Of a DNA stretch of 64,000 nt, positions 58,232 to 64,000 are shown in pieces; position 1 is the first letter of the stretch, and each line of letters opens with the position of its first letter. Source of the stretch: an uncultured Flavobacteriaceae bacterium (GTDB lineage Bacteria > Bacteroidota > Bacteroidia > Flavobacteriales > Flavobacteriaceae); assembly GCA_947494715.1 (NCBI GenBank), contig CANLWG010000001.1, forward strand, positions 682,001 through 746,000. Direction: 5' to 3'. Position numbers and translations under genes: made by a program. The notes under the pieces were generated by a model, which was not told the DNA's origin, searched no databases, and saw only the letters and a program-made list of their open reading frames with translations.

Positions 58232-58771
58232 ATGAAAATCATAAAATCAATTTTTATCCTGTCACTTTTATTGGGTTTGGCGGCCTGTTCGTCCAATCGT
58301 AGCCTTCAGGAGTACTACGTGGATAATGCGGATAACCCCAACTTTTTATCGGTTGACCTTCCGGTAAGCCTGCTCAATGTGGAAAAGGCAGAGCTAACCT
58401 CTGAGCAACGTGAAGCACTGGAAACCTTACGGAAGATGAATATCCTAGCATTTAAAAAGACCTCGGAAAATGCATCGGAGTACAAGTTGGAAAAAGCCAA
58501 CGTAAAGGCTATTCTTAATAACAGTAAGTTCACGGAATTAATGAAGGTGAATACAAGTTACGGGAGGGGTACGGTAAAGTATCTTGGCGACGAAGACGCC
58601 ATTGATGAAGTGATTATTTACGGGGATAGCGATGACAAAGGATTTATGGTGGTCCGCATCTTGGGAAAAAATATGAATCCTTCCAAATTGATACAGTTTA
58701 TCCAAGCTCTTGAAAAATCAAATTATAGGGGCGAGGGTCTTGCAGATATCGGTTCCTTCCTTAAGGGCTGA
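58232..58771 (+). CDS. DUF4252 lipoprotein, copy 3
   Basis: A 179-residue lipoprotein (lipobox GLAAC, cysteine near residue 19) that is a more distant DUF4252 member: SVDLPVSLLNVEKAELTSEQ, then ASEYKLEKANVKAILNNSKF and DDKGFMVVRILGKNMNPSKL. A membrane anchor distinguishes it from the two upstream soluble copies. A small hairpin (GGCCA/TGGCC, 58201-58215) lies in the gap before it. It is followed by a strong terminator and is the last gene of the sigma operon. Confidence 0.85.
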   Translation: MKIIKSIFILSLLLGLAACSSNRSLQEYYVDNADNPNFLSVDLPVSLLNVEKAELTSEQREALETLRKMNILAFKKTSENASEYKLEKANVKAILNNSKFTELMKVNTSYGRGTVKYLGDEDAIDEVIIYGDSDDKGFMVVRILGKNMNPSKLIQFIQALEKSNYRGEGLADIGSFLKG

Positions 58772-58793
58772 TTAAATATCAAAAATACTAGAC

Positions 58794-58829
58794 AAAAACC
58801 GCTTTGGGATTTCCTAAAGCGGTTTTTTG
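58794..58829 (+). terminator. Intrinsic terminator after the second ECF module
   Basis: AAAAACCGCTTT pairs with AAAGCGGTTTTT around a 10-base loop and is followed by TGTTATT. It ends the sigma factor/DUF4252 operon. Confidence 0.9.
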
Positions 58830-58933
58830 TTATTCCAAGTTTGAGTCGATTTCGGCAGCGGATAAAAGCGTTTTCTTTTAGGGGCTAAATTGTTATATTA
58901 GGCGCTATTAACACTAACTAAAATTATACCGTT

Positions 58934-59749
58934 ATGGAAGAAGCTGAAGTTTGGATGAACAAAGGAATAGACTTTATTGTCGAATATGGCCCCAAAGTAT
59001 TAGGTGCCATTTTAATTTACATTATTGGCTCTTGGATTATCAAGAGGATTACTGGGACTACTCGTAAAGTAATGAGCAAAAGTAGTTATGATGAATCCCT
59101 TCAACGTTTCTTGTTAAATATGGCCTCATGGGCATTGAGAGTATTACTTATTATTATTGTTATCTCTACACTTGGTGTTGATGTCACGACTTTTGCCGCT
59201 GTTATCGCTGCCGCCGGTTTGGCAGTGGGCTTAGCACTTCAAGGGTCACTTTCCAATTTTGCAGGTGGCGTTCTAATCATGATATTTAAGCCGTATCGTA
59301 TAGGTGATCTTATAGAGGCCCAAGGTGTTCTGGGGGCAGTAAAGGAAATAGAAATTTTTACCACAAAACTAATTACTCCAGAAAATAAGCTGGCGATTGT
59401 TCCCAATGGGGCCATGGCCAATGGGAATATCATTAATTATACAGAAGAAGGAAGCATTAGAGTAGATACCGTTGTAGGTGTTGGTTATGGCGAAGACATC
59501 AAAAAGACTAAGGAGGTCCTTATGGAAGTGCTCACCTCAAATCCTCAGGTGTTGTCAGATCCGGCCCCTTCAGTAAATGTAATGGAACTGGCGGACAGTT
59601 CTGTCAATTTAGCCGTTAGACCCTATTGCAAACCAGAGCACTATTGGGACGTGTATTTCGCGACTTATGAAGGAGCTAAATTGGCTCTTGATTCGGCTGG
59701 TATTGAAATTCCTTATCCACATTCTGTTGAGATTCATAGGGAAGGCTAA
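58934..59749 (+). CDS. mscS: Small-conductance mechanosensitive channel
   Basis: A 271-residue inner-membrane channel of the MscS family that opens during osmotic downshift. Three transmembrane segments are seen (about 17-35, 60-80 and 90-120). The third is the pore helix AAVIAAAGLAVGLALQGSLS followed by NFAGGVLIMIFKPYRIGD. The C-terminal beta and alpha/beta domains form the cytoplasmic vestibule. Length is close to E. coli MscS (286). It is flanked by terminators on both sides. Confidence 0.92.
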   Translation: MEEAEVWMNKGIDFIVEYGPKVLGAILIYIIGSWIIKRITGTTRKVMSKSSYDESLQRFLLNMASWALRVLLIIIVISTLGVDVTTFAAVIAAAGLAVGLALQGSLSNFAGGVLIMIFKPYRIGDLIEAQGVLGAVKEIEIFTTKLITPENKLAIVPNGAMANGNIINYTEEGSIRVDTVVGVGYGEDIKKTKEVLMEVLTSNPQVLSDPAPSVNVMELADSSVNLAVRPYCKPEHYWDVYFATYEGAKLALDSAGIEIPYPHSVEIHREG

Positions 59750-59774
59750 CCTTGCCTAAACAATCATCTTAAAT

Positions 59775-59806
59775 AAAATCTGTTCGTTTTTAAGCGGACA
59801 GATTTT
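59775..59806. terminator. Terminator between mscS and purB
   Basis: AAAATCTGTTCG pairs with CGGACAGATTTT (one G-T wobble) around an 8-base loop with T-tracts on both strands. It ends both convergent transcripts; the purB stop is 2 bases beyond. Confidence 0.85.
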
Positions 59807-59807
59807 T

Positions 59808-61151
59808 TTATATACCCGTATAGTTGCTTGGGGTAATCTTCTTCAACTCGTCCTTAATGGCATCGGAGACTTCCAGGGTATCTATAAATTTGGCAATGGA
59901 CTCCTGATCGATTTTTTCATTGGTTCGGGTCAATCCTTTTAATGCTTCATATGGATTGGGATAACCTTCACGACGTAAGATAGTTTGAATGGCTTCAGCG
60001 ACTACGGCCCAATTATTCTCCAGATCTTGCTTAAATTTATCTTCGTTGAGCAATAGTTTGTTCAATCCCTTTAAAGTGGATTGAAAAGCCAAGACAGTAT
60101 GTGCAAACGGCACCCCTATATTTCTAAGAACGGTACTATCTGTCAAATCGCGTTGTAACCTGGATACGGGAAGCTTTGCGGATAAATGTTCAAAAAGGGC
60201 GTTGGCTATACCTAGGTTTCCTTCCGAGTTTTCAAAATCGATGGGGTTTACTTTGTGAGGCATGGCTGACGATCCTATTTCCCCCTTCTTAATTTTCTGC
60301 TTAAAATAGTCCATGGAGACATACGTCCAAAAATCACGGTCCAAATCCAAAAGAATGGTATTGATACGCTTCAAGGTATCAAAAAGTGCGGCCATATGGT
60401 CATAATGCTCTATTTGTGTGGTAGGGAAGGAATGGTGTAGCCCCAGTTTCTCCTGTACAAACTCCTTTCCGAATAGCTTCCAATCCAAATCCGGATAAGC
60501 CACCTTATGTGCATTGTAATTTCCAGTGGCACCTCCAAATTTAGAAGCACTGGGAATGTCGTTAAGGAGGTTAAACTGTTCCTTTAATCGCTCTACATAG
60601 ACAGCTACTTCTTTTCCAAGTCGGGTAGGGGATGCCGGTTGGCCATGTGTCCGAGCCAACATGGGAATTGCTTTCCATTCTTCCGCCAATTCCTGTAACT
60701 TTTCAAATACTTCAAGGTATTGGGGTACGTATACTTCGTTCAAGGCTTCTTTTAGGGAAAGAGGAATAGCTGTATTATTGATATCTTGGGAAGTGAGACC
60801 AAAATGGATGAATTCCTTATATTCTTCCAATCCAAGCGCGTCAAATTCTTTTTTGATGAAATATTCAACGGCCTTTACATCATGATTGGTGATTTTTTCT
60901 ATTTCTTTAATCGCCTGAGCATCGTCTACATCAAAATTTTGATAGATTTCCCTAAGTCGGTCAAATTTGGAAACGTCAAACGATTGCAATTGAGATAAAG
61001 GAATCTCACAAAGCGCGATGAAATATTCGATTTCTACCCGTATCCGATACTTGATAAGCGCCTCTTCCGAAAAAAAGTTCGCCAAAGTATCTGTTTTGGC
61101 CCTATACCGGCCGTCTATAGGTGAAATTGCGTTTAAAGGATTCAAGGACAT
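59808..61151 (-). CDS. purB: Adenylosuccinate lyase
   Basis: A 447-residue lyase that acts twice in purine synthesis, releasing fumarate from SAICAR and from adenylosuccinate. The fumarase/aspartase superfamily signature is GSSAMPHKVNPIDFENSEGN. The N-terminus MSLNPLNAISPIDGRYRAKT is typical of purB. The catalytic histidine region is ARTHGQPASPTRLGKE. A -7 box TATCTTTG (61184-61191) lies upstream. The neighbouring HEAT-like gene has sometimes been named after purB by proximity. Confidence 0.95.
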   Translation of the reverse strand: MSLNPLNAISPIDGRYRAKTDTLANFFSEEALIKYRIRVEIEYFIALCEIPLSQLQSFDVSKFDRLREIYQNFDVDDAQAIKEIEKITNHDVKAVEYFIKKEFDALGLEEYKEFIHFGLTSQDINNTAIPLSLKEALNEVYVPQYLEVFEKLQELAEEWKAIPMLARTHGQPASPTRLGKEVAVYVERLKEQFNLLNDIPSASKFGGATGNYNAHKVAYPDLDWKLFGKEFVQEKLGLHHSFPTTQIEHYDHMAALFDTLKRINTILLDLDRDFWTYVSMDYFKQKIKKGEIGSSAMPHKVNPIDFENSEGNLGIANALFEHLSAKLPVSRLQRDLTDSTVLRNIGVPFAHTVLAFQSTLKGLNKLLLNEDKFKQDLENNWAVVAEAIQTILRREGYPNPYEALKGLTRTNEKIDQESIAKFIDTLEVSDAIKDELKKITPSNYTGI

Positions 61152-61183
61152 CTCTTCTTAAATTGATGGTTTAAAGGAAGTGG

Positions 61184-61191
61184 CAAAGATA
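61184..61191 (-). promoter_or_regulatory. Candidate -7 box for purB
   Basis: Minus-strand TATCTTTG matches TAnnTTTG, 32 bases upstream of the ATG. No TTG at ideal spacing. Confidence 0.4.
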
Positions 61192-61316
61192 CTTATAAGC
61201 AAGGGAGTTTAAAAGCTTATGCCTTACAAGTTCAGCTCCCCAAAAGCCGGCTTTAACATTTTACGGATAAAACCTTAGGTACTCTTTTCAAATTAGAATT
61301 ACTTTCAGGCTATTTC

Positions 61317-61877
61317 TCAATTTATTTTGGCCAGTGTCATTCTGGCCCTGGCCTTGTATGCCGCGCTGCCTTCCGCATAATTCTGCTCCAATACCATTTT
61401 TAATTCGGGATGTATCCAATTGAATTTTCGCCCCAGTAGGAGCAAGGAGGTCATGGAATAGGCCTTTGCAGCTACTTTGTAATTTCCTATAAGCCAATCA
61501 AAACAGGAGGCGGACATAGCTTTCAAGTGTATCTCTTTCAAGGCCTTCTGTGCTTCGTTTTTAGTTTTTGAGAAGTAAGCTTTTGTAAGGAATTCACATA
61601 TTTTGGCCAAAGGTCTTACCGAGGAATCCAAGCGGATACTATTAATGTTTGAAGTAAAAAAGTCTAAATGGGGGTAAATGTACTGCAGTTTTTTTTTAAG
61701 TGTAAACTCCAATACCCAAGACGCTCTGTTAGAAATGGGATCTTTTTCTTCAAAAACAATTTCAAGAAGTGGGCGAATTAAATCCGGATTTTCCAAAATT
61801 AGCGAAGCCATTTGGGTACGCTTTTCCCTTGTGGCATCTACATAATTTAAAGATTGATATAATTCCGTTTTGGTCAC
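61317..61877 (-). CDS. HEAT-like helical protein, unknown function
   Basis: A 186-residue, all-helical protein that looks like HEAT/ARM-type repeats: REKRTQMASLILENPDLIRP, SNRASWVLEFTLKKKLQYIY, and KAMSASCFDWLIGNYKVAAK. No catalytic motif is apparent. Relatives beside purB are sometimes called adenylosuccinate lyase, which the sequence does not support. The start is GTG 61877; no ATG occurs before the upstream stop at 61896-61898. It is divergent from the heme-binding protein gene, only 37 bases away. Confidence 0.65.
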   Translation of the reverse strand: MTKTELYQSLNYVDATREKRTQMASLILENPDLIRPLLEIVFEEKDPISNRASWVLEFTLKKKLQYIYPHLDFFTSNINSIRLDSSVRPLAKICEFLTKAYFSKTKNEAQKALKEIHLKAMSASCFDWLIGNYKVAAKAYSMTSLLLLGRKFNWIHPELKMVLEQNYAEGSAAYKARARMTLAKIN

Positions 61878-61914
61878 AAAAATTGTATTTTCGTTTTACC
61901 TCAAATATAAAATC

Positions 61915-62388
61915 ATGAAAACAGTAAAAAAAATTTCTTTAGCGCTATTGGTAATTTTTATAGCCATTCAATTTTATAGGCCGGAAAAGAACTTGGCACA
62001 AGGAGATCATACTGAAATTTTTTTGGCCGAAACCAATCCAGCCCTTGAATTGCGGGCAGTATTGGAGGAAACCTGCTATGATTGCCATAGTAACAACACG
62101 ATATATCCCTGGTACAATAATATTGCCCCGATTTCATTTTGGTTGGCCAATCATGTGAAGGATGGCAAAAAGCATTTGAATTTTTCGGAATGGGATAGTT
62201 ATTCCGTTAAAAAGAAGGACCACAAACTTGAAGAGGTCATAGAAATGATCGAGGATGGTGAAATGCCCCTAAAAGAATACACCTGGACCCACGAAAATGC
62301 AAGATTGACCAGCGAACAGCGTGAAGCTATAGTTGCTTGGGCCAAAAAAACTAGGTCATTGTATCAATTAAACGGGATACCGCAATAG
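61915..62388 (+). CDS. Heme-binding domain protein (Haem_bd type)
   Basis: A 157-residue exported protein with an N-terminal membrane segment (ISLALLVIFIAIQFY). One c-type heme motif CYDCH is present in LEETCYDCHSNNTIYPWYNN, followed by IAPISFWLANHVKDGKKHLN. The C-terminal REAIVAWAKKTRS block completes the Bacteroidetes Haem_bd family. It is probably a periplasmic electron carrier or heme sensor. ATG 61915 is chosen for signal position. Its 3' end overlaps the sirtuin gene by 38 bases on the opposite strand. Confidence 0.85.
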   Translation: MKTVKKISLALLVIFIAIQFYRPEKNLAQGDHTEIFLAETNPALELRAVLEETCYDCHSNNTIYPWYNNIAPISFWLANHVKDGKKHLNFSEWDSYSVKKKDHKLEEVIEMIEDGEMPLKEYTWTHENARLTSEQREAIVAWAKKTRSLYQLNGIPQ

Positions 62389-63046
62389 GTACACCGATCG
62401 ATGCTCGTTCTGCTAAAACGATTAGATTTTCATGATTGTCCGATTCCAAGTTAGGCCTTGGATCAATAAAGTAAATAGGTATTCCACCAGGTGCGTACTG
62501 CATTAATCCAGCTGCTGGATATACTTGCATAGAAGTTCCAATAATAAGTAGTGCATCGGCTTCCTGAGTGATTTCGATAGCTTTTTCTATCATAGGAACC
62601 TGTTCTCCAAACCATACAATATGGGGACGCAATTGATAGCCATCCTCACAAACCTCACCCCAATTCAAATCCTTTTTCCAATCTAGAATCAGGTTTTGGT
62701 TTCCCGTACTTCGTACTTTGAATAATTCACCATGTAAATGCACCACATGGGAGCTTCCCGCCCTTTCATGCAAATCGTCTATATTCTGGGTAATAATGGT
62801 TGTGCTAAAATGTGCCTCTAAATTCGCCAGTGCTATATGTGCCTCATTGGGGGACACCTCTAAGAGTTGTCTCCGTCTTTGGTTGTAGAAGTCCAATACC
62901 AATTCTGGGTTGTTGGCAAAACCCTGAGGGGATGCCACTTCCATAACATCATGCCCTTCCCATAGGCCATCGGCGTCACGGAATGTTTTGATGCCGCTTT
63001 CGGCACTTACACCTGCCCCGGTCAAGACGATTACTTTTTTCTTCAT
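62351..63046 (-). CDS. cobB: Sir2-family NAD-dependent protein deacylase
   Basis: A 231-residue sirtuin that removes acyl groups from lysines using NAD+. NAD-binding GAGVSAESGIKTFRDADGLW, catalytic ITQNIDDLHERAG and histidine VVHLHGELF are in place. FYNQRRRQL gives the Tyr/Arg pair typical of desuccinylase/demalonylase-type (SIRT5-like) sirtuins. The usual four zinc-binding cysteines between LHGEL and RPHIVWFGE are missing; only one cysteine remains there. ATG 63046 is preferred over 63106. It is divergent from the TrmH gene. Confidence 0.88.
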   Translation of the reverse strand: MKKKVIVLTGAGVSAESGIKTFRDADGLWEGHDVMEVASPQGFANNPELVLDFYNQRRRQLLEVSPNEAHIALANLEAHFSTTIITQNIDDLHERAGSSHVVHLHGELFKVRSTGNQNLILDWKKDLNWGEVCEDGYQLRPHIVWFGEQVPMIEKAIEITQEADALLIIGTSMQVYPAAGLMQYAPGGIPIYFIDPRPNLESDNHENLIVLAERASIGVPIAVSRLIDTMT

Positions 63047-63081
63047 AGTTCTAAAAATAAGGTTTTTATTATATTCGGCAT

Positions 63082-63732
63082 ATGACAGACCAGGAACTTT
63101 TGACATACTTGGAAGGGTTTATCAGTCCTGAGCGCAAAGAACGGTTTTTGGAAATTTTGGAAAAGCGAACAAAATATCTTACCGTTGCGATTGAGGATAT
63201 ATTCCAGTTCCATAATACAAGTGCTATAATCCGTAGTTGTGAGGTTTTTGGGATACAAGATGCCCATGTAATTGAAAATCGTTTTGGAAAGCGATTGGAC
63301 AAGAATATTGCCATGGGCGCGCAGCAATGGGTAGATGTACATCGTTATGACAATTCCAAGGATTGTTTGGCAAAGTTAAGGGGGGACGGATACCAAATTA
63401 TTGCCACAACGCCCCATATTGATTCCTGTTTATTGGAAGATTTTCAAATGAATACTAAACTGGCGCTCTTCTTCGGTACCGAAAAGGAAGGGCTAAGCGG
63501 TGAGGCTATGCAGGCGGCAGATGGGTTTTTAAAGATACCCATGGTCGGATTTACCGAAAGTTTAAATGTGTCGGTATCTGCCGCCATAATACTTCAAGAA
63601 CTTACCAAAAAGTTAAGAAAATCAAAGGTTTCCTGGCAGCTGACCGAAAAGGAAAAATTTGAAAAACGACTGGATTGGACCAAAAAATCCATTAAAAGTG
63701 TGGAGGAAATATTAAAAAGATACCATAGCTAG
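63082..63732 (+). CDS. TrmH-family tRNA/rRNA 2'-O-methyltransferase
   Basis: A 216-residue SPOUT-fold methyltransferase, most likely acting on guanosine-18 of tRNA (TrmH type). The N-terminal helical part is followed by NTSAIIRSCEVFGIQDAHVI. The knotted SAM site has FFGTEKEGLS and IPMVGFTESLNVSVSAAI, the latter with the conserved asparagine-serine pair. It ends with a basic helical tail. It could also be an rRNA methyltransferase of the same family. The start of the next gene is 50 bases downstream on the same strand. Confidence 0.88.
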   Translation: MTDQELLTYLEGFISPERKERFLEILEKRTKYLTVAIEDIFQFHNTSAIIRSCEVFGIQDAHVIENRFGKRLDKNIAMGAQQWVDVHRYDNSKDCLAKLRGDGYQIIATTPHIDSCLLEDFQMNTKLALFFGTEKEGLSGEAMQAADGFLKIPMVGFTESLNVSVSAAIILQELTKKLRKSKVSWQLTEKEKFEKRLDWTKKSIKSVEEILKRYHS

Positions 63733-63782
63733 AATTGATTTTTTTCTTACATTGTTCCAATAACTAACTAATTACTAAGCAA

Positions 63783-64000
63783 ATGACTATAGTACTTTAC
63801 ATTCTAGCGGGAATCATTTTATTACTTTTAGTATTAATATTATTGGCACCAAAGACCTATGATGTTTCCAGATCAATTGAAATCTCCAAGCCGAAAGGAG
63901 AAGTTTTTGAATACCTGAAATCGTTGAAAAAAATGGATGAATGGTCTCCATGGGCAAAGAAAGACCCCAATATGGAGAAGAAATTCACAGGAACGGATGG
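63783..64000 (+). CDS. SRPBCC (START-like) family protein, 5' part
   Basis: An incomplete gene (72 codons) cut by the right edge of the window. The product starts MTIVLYILAGIILLLLVLIL, a transmembrane anchor, then YDVSRSIEISKPKGEVFEYL and DEWSPWAKKDPNMEKKF, the opening of a polyketide-cyclase/START-like SRPBCC domain. The family binds hydrophobic ligands; the role here is unknown. It follows the TrmH gene by 50 bases. Confidence 0.82.
   Translation, partial: MTIVLYILAGIILLLLVLILLAPKTYDVSRSIEISKPKGEVFEYLKSLKKMDEWSPWAKKDPNMEKKFTGTD

Noticed and set aside
61317-61877. Annotation as adenylosuccinate lyase
   Set aside because: No fumarase/lyase signature; the true enzyme with the SAMPHKVNP motif is the neighbour at 59808-61151.

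Overview
The window reads as a chromosomal segment of a marine Flavobacteriaceae-type Bacteroidetes. The evidence is gene content (DUF4252, DUF4199, DUF6263 and DUF5074-like families, membrane-anchored AraC regulators, type B L31, S41 lipoproteases, a BtuB/BtuG pair), the scarcity of Shine-Dalgarno sites, and promoters of the Bacteroidetes form TTG-N19-TAnnTTTG. Genus cannot be fixed from the sequence alone; a Maribacter/Zobellia/Arenibacter-like relative is a guess. No rRNA, tRNA, CRISPR array, insertion sequence or prophage was seen.

Layout. 1-5.7 kb: 5' part of purL, an RsmB-type rRNA methyltransferase, secreted proteins and a first ECF sigma module (sigma factor, membrane protein, Spy-like protein). 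5.7-11 kb: an MsbA-like exporter, phosphohexomutase, glycosyltransferase and DUF4199 on the minus strand. 11-21 kb: housekeeping genes on both strands (rpmE type B, GlmU-like, mtaB, a lytic transglycosylase, rpmH, carB). 21-34.5 kb: a long minus-strand run with an amidohydrolase, AraC regulator, two MDR oxidoreductases, an acyl-CoA dehydrogenase-like protein, membrane proteins, a GntR/ABC-transporter operon with a clear operator palindrome, a PLP decarboxylase and a GIY-YIG-like protein. 33.7-36 kb: an esterase and a sulfatase lipoprotein. 36.2-39.5 kb: an A+T-rich accessory patch with a toxin-antitoxin pair whose toxin gene looks frameshifted, DUF1643 and a RhuM-Fic protein. 39.5-44.5 kb: the oxidative pentose phosphate genes gndA (divergent), zwf and pgl, plus a thioesterase. 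44.6-52.7 kb: rmuC and a vitamin B12 uptake locus. 52.8-64 kb: two tandem S41 lipoproteases, a second ECF sigma module with three DUF4252 proteins, mscS, purB, a heme-binding protein, a sirtuin, a TrmH methyltransferase and the start of an SRPBCC protein.

How genes work together. The best-defined system is B12 uptake. A canonical cobalamin riboswitch leads into a BtuB-type TonB-dependent receptor and a BtuG-like beta-propeller surface lipoprotein. A divergent BtuF-BtuC-BtuD ABC importer lies on the other strand. All three importer genes and btuB lack ATG starts, and the ATPase seems to start at ATT. zwf, pgl and gndA together encode the whole oxidative branch of the pentose phosphate pathway. 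The ABC/GntR/DUF2807 operon has its operator directly downstream of a -7 box, which suggests autorepression.

The less expected signals are: the toxin frameshift; a leader motif repeated directly before three consecutive unrelated membrane-protein genes; a genome-type repeat inserted in frame into mtaB; a 12-unit heptanucleotide array between zwf and pgl; and small ORFs in the zwf leader and near 36.2 kb. I did not find a clearly new multi-gene system.
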